NCBI RefSeq assembly: GCF_000750635.1 | Contig: NZ_CCDM010000002.1 | Location: forward strand, 930,001-994,000 | Direction: 5' to 3' | Origin: Oceanobacillus jeddahensis | Lineage (GTDB): Bacteria; Bacillota; Bacilli; Bacillales; Amphibacillaceae | Length of the DNA stretch: 64,000 bases | Shown: positions 17,238-26,078 of the stretch, in pieces | Numbering within the stretch: position 1 is the first letter of the stretch | Layout of the letters: each line of letters opens with the position of its first letter | Translations under genes and position numbers: made by a program | Notes under the pieces: model-generated | What the model was told of the DNA's origin: nothing | What the model saw: only the letters and a program-made list of their open reading frames with translations | The model's database searches: none

Positions 17238-18020
17238 ATGCCAAAAACTCAAGTAAATGAAACGACGGTTTACTATCAATACACAGGAAAAGGAACGCCG
17301 CTCTTTTTTATTCCGGGTCTTGGAGCAGGAATTAATATGTACGAACCTCAGCAGCAATATTTCGAAACGGCGTATCAAGTCATTATTCCGGAATTGAGAG
17401 GAAATGGAAGGTCAGGAAGTTTAAATGGTGTTTCTTCAAATCAGGTGATGGACGTACAATGTCATGATATTTATGAACTAATGAACCAACTTAATATCGA
17501 GAGTACAGTATTCATTGGTGTATCTTATGGGGGAGTGTTTTGTCAAAAGTTTGCCTCGTTATTTCCAAATAAGGTTAAGGGTCTTGTGATTGTAGATAGT
17601 TTTTGTGACACTAGAATGAAGTCAATGGGTGTAATGCGGGTTATAGCAGCTTATTCAGCTATTCCGATGTATTATCTTCCCAGAAAGTGGTTAGCCGCTA
17701 TGACAGCGGGGAGTTATAAAAAATGGCCACAAGCGGCAAATAAAATGCAACAAATAATGCGATCTATCCGTAGAAATGAGGTAACTAAACAAAGACTTTA
17801 TATTAATCGTATTAACTATACAACGTTTTTACCGAATATTCATTGTCCGGTCCTGCTTCTAAGCGGCAAACAAATGCCTTCGTCATGGATGGAACAAATT
17901 CATGAGCTTTTACCTGATTCAAAACTGATTTATATAGAAGATTCTTTTGATCCAAGTAATTTATGCCAGCCCGATGAATTTAATAAACATTTGAATGATT
18001 ATCTCAATAAAATCCATTAA
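17238..18020 (+). CDS. Alpha/beta-hydrolase fold protein with a degenerate triad
   Basis: 260 residues. The fold is evident: LFFIPGLGAGINMYEPQ (oxyanion loop), VIIPELRGNGRSG, and the nucleophile elbow GVSYGG (Ser about residue 96). However, the usual acid turn (GxxD) is replaced by SGKQMPSSW. The region that normally holds the catalytic His (GHxxxxE) reads EDSFDPSNLCQPDEF, with no His. It may therefore be a non-enzymatic sensor or have lost activity. GAGAGGAGAG precedes the ATG. It is a single-gene unit. Confidence 0.8.
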   Translation: MPKTQVNETTVYYQYTGKGTPLFFIPGLGAGINMYEPQQQYFETAYQVIIPELRGNGRSGSLNGVSSNQVMDVQCHDIYELMNQLNIESTVFIGVSYGGVFCQKFASLFPNKVKGLVIVDSFCDTRMKSMGVMRVIAAYSAIPMYYLPRKWLAAMTAGSYKKWPQAANKMQQIMRSIRRNEVTKQRLYINRINYTTFLPNIHCPVLLLSGKQMPSSWMEQIHELLPDSKLIYIEDSFDPSNLCQPDEFNKHLNDYLNKIH

Positions 18021-18138
18021 TATAATCTATTCTTGTGCAGCAGTAACCTTTTTACTCTGTGGATAAATTAGTATTACAATTAATTTTATTTCAAAAGATA
18101 TACATCTACCCGTGAAATTTGACATTATCATGAAATGA

Positions 18139-18192
18139 TTGACTTTTAAAGGTGATTTATATATATTAGTAAATGAATAATCACTTACTAAT
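18139..18192 (+). promoter_or_regulatory. Promoter with overlapping TetR-type operator
   Basis: TTGACT at 18139-18144, a 17-base spacer, TATATT at 18162-18167. A 28-bp imperfect palindrome with arms ATTAGTAA and TTACTAAT (18165-18192) overlaps the -10 and the transcription start, ending just before the GGAGG site of the TetR gene. This is the expected layout for autorepression by the product of the gene at 18205. Confidence 0.75.
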
Positions 18193-18204
18193 GGAGGATA
18201 TGAT

Positions 18205-18780
18205 ATGCGCCCAATTAAATATAGTGACGAACAAATCTTTTTAGGATTTTATACTGCAATTGCTACGCATGGTTATTCAAAATTGTCATTAGAAAAAATC
18301 GCAAAAGAAGCCAATGTTTCTACAGCGATCTTGTCAAAGCGATTTGGTTCAAAAAAAGGGTTGATACTCAGCTATTTTCAATATGCATTGGAACGAACAA
18401 GATTAGTTGTTGAAGAGAATCAATTAAAGGAAACCAATATTGATACGTTACGGAATTTTTTGACTTACTGGTCTGCTGAAAATGATGATGCTACTTCCTT
18501 AATGAGTATGATAGCTATCTATTTAGAAGGAGTACAGGACCAAGAGTTGCATGCTATTTCGCAAGAAAGGAATTTACTAATTGATAATGAGGTACAAAGG
18601 ATTCTTCAAGCTAGTATAGACAAAGGAGAGATTGCAGAAATAAATGTAAAAGAAACATCCTATTTGTTGCAAGCTTCTATTTTAGGAGCAGTCATGCTAT
18701 GGCTACACAAACAGGATAAATCGTTAAAGGAACTTATTGAACTTTGTATTGATCGGGTTATCGGGATAAATCATGGATAG
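18205..18780 (+). CDS. TetR-family transcriptional regulator
   Basis: 191 residues. The N-terminal HTH reads FYTAIATHGYSKLSLEKIAK, EANVSTAILSKRFGSKKGLI, followed by a C-terminal helical domain of the kind found in TetR proteins with small hydrophobic inducers. TGGAGG is nine bases before the ATG. The upstream palindrome overlapping the promoter is the probable operator. The stop codon follows closely on the next gene's first possible ATG, and the hydrolase gene is almost certainly in the same operon and under its control. Confidence 0.9.
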   Translation: MRPIKYSDEQIFLGFYTAIATHGYSKLSLEKIAKEANVSTAILSKRFGSKKGLILSYFQYALERTRLVVEENQLKETNIDTLRNFLTYWSAENDDATSLMSMIAIYLEGVQDQELHAISQERNLLIDNEVQRILQASIDKGEIAEINVKETSYLLQASILGAVMLWLHKQDKSLKELIELCIDRVIGINHG

Positions 18781-18796
18781 GAAGGAGTCAAAGAAG

Positions 18797-19663
18797 ATGC
18801 AAAGTAATTCATCAATAAATACGATGGAATTAATCATAAATGATATCAAAGTTCAATGCTTTACAGCTGGCGATACAGGTCCACCTGTTATTCTTTTGCA
18901 TGGTGCTGGAGTGGATTCCGCCTCTATATCTTGGGGTGAAATAAAAGGACCTTTGTCTGAAACAAATCGTGTATTTGCCCCCGATTTACCTGGGTATGGA
19001 ATGAGTGATAAACCTGATTTAGAATATTCTCTATCATTTTATACAGAATTTTTGAAACAATTTATGGATGCCTTGAATCTAGAACAAGTTAGTTTGACTG
19101 GTTTATCACTTGGCGGAGGAATATCTCTCAAGTTTGCGTTGGATTATCCAATGTTAGTAGAAAAATTAATATTAGTAGATGCGTGGGGAATTTTCAACAA
19201 GCTGCCATCTCATCGTCTTTCCTATTGGTATACCAAAACTTTCTTCAACGAACTATCTTATAAATTGTCCAGTAAAAGCAGGGCATTTGTGAAATGGACA
19301 CTGTTAAATAGTTTGATTGGAGATCCTGATCAGTTATCTGAAGAGCTCGTGGATGAGGTACAGGAGGTTTTAAAGGCTCCCGATGCGGGAAAGGCCTTTA
19401 TTTCATTTCAAAGAAGTGAAATAACAAAAAACGGACTTCGTACGAATTTGGCGGGCAGATTTTCTGAAATAAAAAATCCAACATTAATTGTACATGGGAC
19501 TGATGATACTAGTGTACCAGTTGAATATGCAGAACATGCACATGAAAGTATACAAGGCTCGGATATTTATCTAATGAAAGGGTGCAAACATTGGCCTCAA
19601 AAAGAAAGACCAGATGAATTTACCAAGGTTATTAAAAATTTTTTATCGAAAAATGATTATTGA
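18797..19663 (+). CDS. Alpha/beta hydrolase
   Basis: 288 residues from the ATG that has AAGGAG nine bases upstream; an ATG at 18773 overlaps the TetR stop but has a poorer site. All catalytic elements are visible: HGAGVDSASISW (oxyanion region), DLPGYGMSDKP, the nucleophile elbow GLSLGGG, the acid in HGTDDTSVP and the His in GCKHWPQKERPDEF. The family includes meta-cleavage product hydrolases, haloperoxidase-like and epoxide hydrolase-like enzymes; the substrate is not evident. With the TetR gene it forms an inducible detoxification or degradation unit. Confidence 0.88.
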   Translation: MQSNSSINTMELIINDIKVQCFTAGDTGPPVILLHGAGVDSASISWGEIKGPLSETNRVFAPDLPGYGMSDKPDLEYSLSFYTEFLKQFMDALNLEQVSLTGLSLGGGISLKFALDYPMLVEKLILVDAWGIFNKLPSHRLSYWYTKTFFNELSYKLSSKSRAFVKWTLLNSLIGDPDQLSEELVDEVQEVLKAPDAGKAFISFQRSEITKNGLRTNLAGRFSEIKNPTLIVHGTDDTSVPVEYAEHAHESIQGSDIYLMKGCKHWPQKERPDEFTKVIKNFLSKNDY

Positions 19664-20018
19664 TGCTTTGAATGCTCAAAATTCTTTTGTGTTTCCATAT
19701 TTATAGAAATATTTTTGGATGTAACCTTTAGAAGGATGATTAGTTTAGGAGTTATTTGTATATTTACAAATCGACTCTAGTAATGGATTACCAAATCGTT
19801 CTGCTTCTATTTAAATAGTAAAGTGAATATGTTTTACCTGGTATACCTTAGTAAATGATAGTGGAAGAAAATGAATACGATTACAATATGAATTGTAGTA
19901 AGTTGATGTAGTTTTTAATGATTAGCTTTATTATTAAGTTCCTATTCAAACGTCTATATATGTTCGTAATATTTTTCTCATTTTGGATTTTGATAACCAA
20001 AGGCGGGAGGAAAAAATA
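19664..20018. other. Intergenic, no gene seen
   Basis: 355 AT-rich bases without a supported gene or clear terminator. The last 40 bases include the GGGAGG ribosome site of the cupin gene. Confidence 0.4.
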
Positions 20019-20570
20019 ATGCCCGAAAAGTTTAAAGTTAGAGACACTGTTGAAATTGGGAAGGAACTTGTCTATCCAGATGGAAGAACTGTTACTTTTC
20101 TGCAGGCAGGCCAGGATGAAGACGGGGAATATATAACATTAGGACACCGAATGACACAACAAGGAGCAGTTAATGGGGCGCACTCTCATCCTTTGTTGAA
20201 AGAAAAATTTATAATTATAAAAGGAAGAATGCGCTTTTTAGTGGATGGACAAGAAATAACGATTGAGGCTGGAGAAGAAATAATCATTCTTCCCAATCAA
20301 GTTCATCAGTTTTGGAATGTAAGTGATGGTAATCTAGAAGTCATTCACGAAATTCGTCCACCGGGGCAACATTGGAAAATGTTCGTTCTAATGCACAAAT
20401 TAGAGTGTGAAGGAAAACTAACAAAAAATGGGATACCGCGTAATCCACTCTGGCTTGGAGTTGCTTGGGAATGTATTGATGGTTACCTTAAGGGTCCGCC
20501 TAGGTTTATCCAGAAAATATTTCTTGGAGGGTTGGCTAGATTAGCTGGAAATCTTGGTTATAAAATATAA
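20019..20570 (+). CDS. Cupin-domain protein
   Basis: 183 residues from the ATG after GGGAGG. A single cupin barrel has motif 1 GAHSHPLLKEKFIIIKGRMR (His and Glu metal ligands in HxH...E, G near the end) and motif 2 AGEEIIILPNQVHQFWN (third His). The C-terminal 60 residues are helical with basic and hydrophobic residues and no clear domain. It could be a metal-dependent oxygenase/isomerase or a binding protein; the sequence does not decide. It is a single gene with 275 empty bases downstream. Confidence 0.85.
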   Translation: MPEKFKVRDTVEIGKELVYPDGRTVTFLQAGQDEDGEYITLGHRMTQQGAVNGAHSHPLLKEKFIIIKGRMRFLVDGQEITIEAGEEIIILPNQVHQFWNVSDGNLEVIHEIRPPGQHWKMFVLMHKLECEGKLTKNGIPRNPLWLGVAWECIDGYLKGPPRFIQKIFLGGLARLAGNLGYKI

Positions 20571-20845
20571 AATTGATATCAGTAACGCTAAGAGCAAGGT
20601 ATAGTTGCTTTTCTTAAAAGAAGTAGTGAATGAATATTCTATATAGATAAGAAGTTATAAAAGGAAACAGCTTTCTTCTTTAATTGTTAGAATCATGTTC
20701 TTTTATGCTTAAAGATTCCAGAACTCTAAAAAATAGGTTTGTTTATTGATGAATGGATAAATTCCAATATGGATTGTTTGTCAATACATTGTAATTGCTA
20801 ATAACTTATAATGATTTTAACTATATTAAAGGAGTTAACAGCCAA

Positions 20846-21274
20846 ATGAATACAAGCTTGCAAGTACGTATATCAAAAGATTTAAAAGAACGTTTTCAAC
20901 AAGTTGCTAAGGAAAATAACAAAGATACCTCCACATTAATACGTGACTGGATTTCAAGTTATGTAGCTAAACATCAAAAACCTGACGAAGAGGTGGCTGC
21001 TGAGCTATATATGGCAGGATACGAATTACAACAAGTGTTAGGAGGCAGAGAATATGTTAGTAAGGAGTTTGCAAATCAACTCCAGGAATATTCCTTGACC
21101 GATCAAAAACAATTCTCACAATTAGTGCTAAGTACTTATCTGGATCTTGAACTGACAGTTCCATCAATTGTTTCAAAAACGTACCAAGGTTTTGCTTATT
21201 CTCAAATGTTTTTGTTGGGTTTAGTTGGAGATAAGCCTGCAGGTTTTAACGAGAAGCAAAATAAGACCATTTAG
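20846..21274 (+). CDS. Ribbon-helix-helix protein, CopG/Arc-type N-terminus
   Basis: 142 residues from the ATG after AAAGGAG. The first 45 residues (NTSLQVRISKDLKERFQQVA, KENNKDTSTLIRDWISSYV) are a typical RHH DNA-binding unit. The C-terminal 90 residues are helical with two moderately hydrophobic stretches and no family that I recognise. RHH proteins of this size usually autoregulate and often belong to plasmid or toxin-antitoxin functions, but no toxin-like gene is adjacent. It may be a regulator of the next gene. Confidence 0.7.
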   Translation: MNTSLQVRISKDLKERFQQVAKENNKDTSTLIRDWISSYVAKHQKPDEEVAAELYMAGYELQQVLGGREYVSKEFANQLQEYSLTDQKQFSQLVLSTYLDLELTVPSIVSKTYQGFAYSQMFLLGLVGDKPAGFNEKQNKTI

Positions 21275-21462
21275 AATTTAGAAAGTTCTTTATTTAGTGT
21301 ATGGTCATAAAAATCAATTCTGGAGGTGATGTTGATGAAGTGAAGGATCATCAACTAATATAATATGCATCATGTGATGTATCAAACGTAATTGAAAAGT
21401 ACCGCAAATTAGGTCCTCTGGTATATAGTATTCGAAAAATCATTCTGAGAGGGGAATTATTT

Positions 21463-21906
21463 ATGGAAAGAGTAAATGTAATGATGGAAGACCCGCAAGC
21501 GATGGAAACAATGATGGGGTTTGACAAGTATTTAGAAAAAGTGAGCGTACCTCGAATAACTATTGACCTGATTTTAATTAGGGCATCACAGTTGAATGGG
21601 TGCGGATTCTGTATAGATATGCATACTAAAGAAGCTCGTAAAAATGGAGAAACAGATCAAAGAATGCTTGGCTTAAGTGGCTGGAAACACAGTACTTTTT
21701 ATACGGATGAAGAAAGAGCTGCATTACAAATAACTGAAGAGTTGACAACATTACCTCATCAAAAAGTATCTGATGACGCCTATAAGGAACTCACAAATTA
21801 CTTCAATCATAAACAAATTGGAGAAATTATTATGGCTATTGTGGCAATTAACAGTTGGAACCGTTTCGTTATTGCCCAAGGAATAAAAGCTCCATCGAAT
21901 ATATAG
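21463..21906 (+). CDS. Carboxymuconolactone decarboxylase / AhpD-like protein
   Basis: 147 residues. The AhpD core is clear: LILIRASQLNGCGFCIDMHT contains the CxxC pair with the following His (Cys-Gly-Phe-Cys...His), which in AhpD-type proteins gives disulfide reductase or peroxidase activity. The rest is the helical CMD domain (YKELTNYFNHKQIGEIIMAI). GAGAGG precedes the ATG. Such genes often sit alone with stress-responsive control; no operator was seen. A terminator follows at 22089. Confidence 0.9.
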   Translation: MERVNVMMEDPQAMETMMGFDKYLEKVSVPRITIDLILIRASQLNGCGFCIDMHTKEARKNGETDQRMLGLSGWKHSTFYTDEERAALQITEELTTLPHQKVSDDAYKELTNYFNHKQIGEIIMAIVAINSWNRFVIAQGIKAPSNI

Positions 21907-22088
21907 ATTCTCCATGTCTAATTGAATATAGATCTAGAATGGAATTCGAATTAAGGTTGTTACTTTAATTAGCGGGTTTTAGATCAATAAATGGAAAGTA
22001 ATGATTCACTCGTATCGAACAGCAGTGATTTTTCTCAAAATGGAGTGAAGGATTAATAAACGCACGTTTTTGATAATGGAACCAACAG

Positions 22089-22122
22089 AAAAGCCTAATT
22101 TTGAAGAAATTAGGCTTTTATA
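22089..22122 (+). terminator. Intrinsic terminator, possibly bidirectional
   Basis: Stem AAAAGCCTAATTT against AAATTAGGCTTTT, with flanking A and T tracts on both sides. It is the main feature of the 21907-22246 gap and lies between the AhpD-like gene and the convergent EamA gene. Confidence 0.8.
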
Positions 22123-22246
22123 TGAATCTAAAAAATATTCAATCAAGTAGGTACGTATTTTCTCTCTACGAAGTTCAATGGTAATATCAATCAGTACGTT
22201 TTCCTTTTTGTTATAAGATTATTTTTCAACGTTGATTTTATTTTGA

Positions 22247-23110
22247 TTATGTTTTCTTGGTCTGATGCAAAAGCACACCGCTTGCAACTAAAAAAATTCC
22301 AATAACTTCTAAAATGGTTGGAAACTGATGAAGTACTAATATCCCTATCAATGTTGCTGTAACCGGTAATATAGAAAGTAAAAGGGAGAAAGTCGATCTA
22401 GATAATTTAGCCATAGCCAGTTGATCACATACATAAGGAATGACAGAAGAGCAAACGCCAACACCTAAAGCAGCCAAAAGTAAAATAGGAGATGTTATCG
22501 CTGGCAAAGCTCCATTTATCCCAATAGGTGTAACAGTAAAAAGAGCTACGACCATTGCTATACTCAGCCGATCAATGCCGGAAGAGCCACCATCACTGGC
22601 AACTCGGTGTCCAAGCATAATATAGATTATGAAAAATATACAGTTAGCGAAAGCAAAAATAAAACCGAGTGGGTCTCCTTCCAATCTGACATCTGTTAAG
22701 AGCCATACTCCTATTGCAGCAAATAGTAGTGCAACGACATTCCGCAGATTACGCACCCCCAGGGCAGCTAGTATAATGGGGCCTAAAAACTCAATTGCAG
22801 CAACCGTCCCTAGAGGAATTCGAGCAATAGCTATATAAAAACTGGCATTCATAAGTCCAAGAACGATACCGAGTCCAATAACAATACGCTGTTGGTCCCA
22901 GGTCAACTGAAAGAAACGGGGCCATGGACGCCGCCAGATCATAAAAAAACTAGCGGCTGTGGCTATTCGGAACCAGGCGACACCAAGTACGCTGATACTG
23001 GAAAAAAGAAGAACAGCAAAAGAGGGACCTAAGTAATGAAAAATAGCACTTATTAAAAAATAAATATGAGGGGGAACTCCATTTTTTGAAACCGCATTTT
23101 CTTTTGGCAC
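22247..23110 (-). CDS. EamA/DMT-family exporter, RhtA-like
   Basis: 287 residues with ten membrane helices in two EamA repeats. The sequence blocks AWFRIATAASFFMIWRRPW, LGTVAAIEFLGPIILAAL, GVCSSVIPYVCDQLAMA and SLLLSILPVTATLIGIL are those of RhtA-type amino acid or homoserine exporters and the carboxylate/amino acid DMT group. It pumps a small metabolite across the membrane; the substrate is inferred only from family. GGAGGAGA precedes the ATG. It is divergent from an Lrp-type regulator 85 bases away, a standard arrangement for a regulated amino acid exporter. Confidence 0.88.
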   Translation of the reverse strand: MPKENAVSKNGVPPHIYFLISAIFHYLGPSFAVLLFSSISVLGVAWFRIATAASFFMIWRRPWPRFFQLTWDQQRIVIGLGIVLGLMNASFYIAIARIPLGTVAAIEFLGPIILAALGVRNLRNVVALLFAAIGVWLLTDVRLEGDPLGFIFAFANCIFFIIYIMLGHRVASDGGSSGIDRLSIAMVVALFTVTPIGINGALPAITSPILLLAALGVGVCSSVIPYVCDQLAMAKLSRSTFSLLLSILPVTATLIGILVLHQFPTILEVIGIFLVASGVLLHQTKKT

Positions 23111-23195
23111 ATTATCTCCTCCTTAACTTCTCAATTTATATAGTAAAATAATAATCAATAATTTTACATGGCTTAATTAAGGAGGAAAATATAAA

Positions 23196-23711
23196 ATGCC
23201 TAAACATTTAATGAATAAAAAGCTCTTTTCCTATGATTTTAATAAAAGTGAAATTGACGAAATTAATTTCAAAATTCTTCAGGAACTTCAAGTGGAGCCT
23301 CGATTAACGATGACCGAATTAGGAAGAAGAGTAGGATTATCTTCTCCTTCTGTCACGGAACGTGTTCGGAGATTAGAGGAAAGTGAGGTGATAAAAGGAT
23401 ATTCATTAGACCTGAATCCTGCTGCCCTTGGATTACCAATAGGGGTTTATATTCGTATACGTCCTAACTCAGGAAAACTTTCAATAATTGCTGAACTAGC
23501 ACTATCTATTCCTGAAGTAGTAGAATGTCACCGAGTAACTGGTGAAGACTGTTTTATTCTCAAGGTATATATACCAGCAATAGATCAACTTGATAGAATT
23601 TTAGATCAATTTCTTTTATATGGTTCTACTACCACAACGATTATTCAGTCTTCTCCAGTTACAATGAGACCACTTCCACTTGGAGAGAATGATGATAATG
23701 TTAGGAAATAA
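23196..23711 (+). CDS. Lrp/AsnC-family transcriptional regulator
   Basis: 171 residues. The HTH reads DEINFKILQELQVEPRLTMT, ELGRRVGLSSPSVTERVRRL. The C-terminal RAM (amino acid binding) domain has VVECHRVTGEDCFILKVYIP, including the conserved G-(D/E)-D turn that contacts the ligand in Lrp proteins. AAGGAGG lies nine bases before the ATG. It is divergently paired with the EamA exporter and probably senses the exported amino acid. Confidence 0.92.
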   Translation: MPKHLMNKKLFSYDFNKSEIDEINFKILQELQVEPRLTMTELGRRVGLSSPSVTERVRRLEESEVIKGYSLDLNPAALGLPIGVYIRIRPNSGKLSIIAELALSIPEVVECHRVTGEDCFILKVYIPAIDQLDRILDQFLLYGSTTTTIIQSSPVTMRPLPLGENDDNVRK

Positions 23712-23864
23712 AAACCTGTAATAAAGTATATGAAATATTAAAGATTGCGGGGAAAATCTAATTAATTCAGTTATTTTTCTTTTAAGATCATTTTGTTATT
23801 TGCGACTATGCCATTGCATGGTAATATGTTTCTATTAAACAACAATAATAGGAGGTAACATTAA

Positions 23865-24566
23865 ATGGAAGTAAATGTTGTACTTGTACACAGCCCCATA
23901 GTTGGACCCAACACCTGGGCTCCGGTCTCACGTGAACTACGACGGAGAGATATCAGAACCATTGTGCCAACTCTCCCCAGCATAATTGAAAAGTCAACTC
24001 CTATTTGGACTCAGCACGTTCAGGGAGTAGCAAAGAGATTAGAGGCCATTTCAAATAATCAACCAATCGTATTAGTTGGGCATAGCGGAGCCGGTCCCTT
24101 ACTGCCTGCAATTAATGCATACAGTCCTCATCCGATAGCAGCTTATATTTTCGTGGATGCCAGCTTACCTCATGGTGGAAAGAGCCGGCTTGAAGAGATG
24201 GAAGCAAGTTCATCGTCGTTAGCATCATCATTGAGAGATCACTTGGAAGCAGGGAGACTTTTTCCTGAATGGACTGATAAGGATTTGTCTGAAATCATCC
24301 CAGATGGATTTCGTCAAGGTATACTCGCAGAGATTCGACCAATGGGGCTTTCTTTCTTTGAAGAATCTATGCCTTACTATCCTAATTGGTCAGATATACC
24401 TTGTGGATATATTAAATTTAGCCAAGCTTATACAGATCCTGCTGAAAAAGCCCAAAGTTACGGTTGGAGATATGATGAATTTGATGCAGGGCATTTTCAT
24501 ATGCTGGTAGAACCAAAAGCTGTTTCGGATTCACTAAGTAATCTCATTAAGTTGTTATGCCCTTAA
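23865..24566 (+). CDS. Alpha/beta hydrolase
   Basis: 233 residues. VVLVHSPIVGPNTWAPVSRE is the oxyanion-hole strand and turn. LVGHSGAGPLLPAINA is the nucleophile elbow (GHSGAG, Ser about residue 75). EFDAGHFHMLVEP supplies the His. A conventional acid turn is less obvious. The sequence resembles short esterase-like hydrolases that accompany antibiotic or export genes. AGGAGG is seven bases before the ATG. Immediately downstream lies a DrrB-type permease fragment, so it may once have belonged to a drug-export cluster. Confidence 0.82.
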   Translation: MEVNVVLVHSPIVGPNTWAPVSRELRRRDIRTIVPTLPSIIEKSTPIWTQHVQGVAKRLEAISNNQPIVLVGHSGAGPLLPAINAYSPHPIAAYIFVDASLPHGGKSRLEEMEASSSSLASSLRDHLEAGRLFPEWTDKDLSEIIPDGFRQGILAEIRPMGLSFFEESMPYYPNWSDIPCGYIKFSQAYTDPAEKAQSYGWRYDEFDAGHFHMLVEPKAVSDSLSNLIKLLCP

Positions 24567-24591
24567 TGAATACTCATGCTACTTCATTTCA

Positions 24592-24897
24592 AAGAGGATT
24601 TTTGATCGATTTAGAACGCTTCCAATATGGCTCTCTACTGCATTTATTGGCTCTCTGATTGTAGATTCGATTCGATATACTCTAGCTTCTACGATTATTA
24701 TTGTATTGGGATTAGTGCGGGAGTATCGTCCTTATGGAGAAATACCAGGAGTGTTGTTAGGAGTCGCTTTATTACTGGTATTTTGTTTCAGCTTATCTTG
24801 GATATGGACAACGCTTGATTTAATGATGCGATCGGAAAAGTCTCTTATGAGTATGATGTTACCATTTCCTTTGAGTTTTGCCAGCAACATTTTGTAG
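24592..24897 (+). pseudogene. Fragment of a DrrB-type ABC-2 permease
   Basis: An open frame without a start reads RIFDRFRTLPIW, then STAFIGSLIVDSIRYTLA, GVALLLVFCFSLSWIW, SEKSLMSMMLPFPLSFASNI. This is the central part of DrrB-like multidrug ABC permeases (RFRSLPI, ADxxR, FxxSW, ESV, FPLTFxSN). Both the N-terminal helices and the last helix with the PGW motif are missing. No ATPase partner remains. About 290 bases without a gene follow. Confidence 0.65.
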
Positions 24898-25195
24898 AAT
24901 CGGAAATGAGAGGATTTGTTTAAAAAATCATGACTAAGGCACTTCTGCTAATAATGAAGAAAAACCTAATGTCCTGATGTTGGTGTTTATTTCGTATAGT
25001 CTTCAATCATGGAATTTAGGATTTTGATTCATGCACATTTCCCGCAACACCAGGAAGCATTTGATGCAAAAACATGTTATCCGGTCGTTCAAGAGATAAA
25101 ACGGGCCGTGCTAATTCACAGCCTCTGATCCAAATTAATAAACACATTAGTCATTAAGGATGGTGAGTCTCACTGTATCATTCTTCATAACATCA

Positions 25196-25792
25196 TTATT
25201 TCACACGGTAAAATAAATGTGTAACATCCATATCTGTCACTATCCTTATCAGTTCTAACTGTATTTGTTCTGGGATAGATTCAAATAACCGGATACCTTT
25301 ACTAAGCAAGACTGGGATGAGGTGAATGTGGATTTCATCAGCAAGCCCTGCTGCAAGACATTGCTGTGCTGTACTGGCTCCACTTACTCCTACAACTTTA
25401 TTCCCTGCGGCTGCTTTTGCCTGTTTGATTGCACTTTCTATTCCATCTGTTACAAATGTAAATGGTGTATCTCCCATAAAATCCTCAGGGGGGTAGTGTG
25501 TTAGGATGAACATCGGAGAACCACCGGGAGGGCTTCCTCCCCATCCTCCTACTATATCAAATGTACGCCGACCTGTGAGACCGGCTCCTTCAGTATCGAG
25601 CGAACAATCCAACACATCGCGATTTTCTGAAGTCAACTTAAAAAAGGTACTATGCTTGCTAACCATATCCCCGTTGAATAACCAACTGTGGAGAACTGCA
25701 CCATTTTCACCCAAGGGCTGCTCTTGACTGTCATGTAACCCTGCAATAAATCCATCCAAGGACATGGACATATCAATGACGACTTTTCCCAT
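25196..25792 (-). CDS. DHFR/RibD C-terminal-like reductase
   Basis: 198 residues from the ATG with AGGAG eight bases upstream. The pattern VVIDMSMSLDGFIAGLHDS, LTGRRTFDIVGGWGG, FVTDGIESAIKQAKAAAGN, VVGVSGASTAQQCLAAGLA, DEIHIHLIPVLLSKGIRLF is that of the RibD C-terminal/YyaP group of dihydrofolate reductase-like proteins, which bind NADPH. Their in vivo substrates are mostly unknown. It is a single gene with about 290 bases before the next, convergent-free unit. Confidence 0.9.
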   Translation of the reverse strand: MGKVVIDMSMSLDGFIAGLHDSQEQPLGENGAVLHSWLFNGDMVSKHSTFFKLTSENRDVLDCSLDTEGAGLTGRRTFDIVGGWGGSPPGGSPMFILTHYPPEDFMGDTPFTFVTDGIESAIKQAKAAAGNKVVGVSGASTAQQCLAAGLADEIHIHLIPVLLSKGIRLFESIPEQIQLELIRIVTDMDVTHLFYRVK

Positions 25793-26078
25793 TTCATCAA
25801 CTCCTATCAATATTTTTTGGATCCGCCTTTACAACTATTCCGATAAAATAGTTTCCTAATAATCATATCCCTCTTGCGTATGTTATTGATTTAAATGTAA
25901 TTATAACGGATGTGTTTAAGTAAATTTCTTTTGGATTGCTTCATATAAAATATCGACTAAATGGATCAAGAGATTGGTACAACAACCGAGAAGTAAACAG
26001 ATGGAAAATGATCAGAATTTTTATGGAAAGTGAACACTGAAACGAAAAATGGAATATGCTCCCATTGTAAAATTTTCT

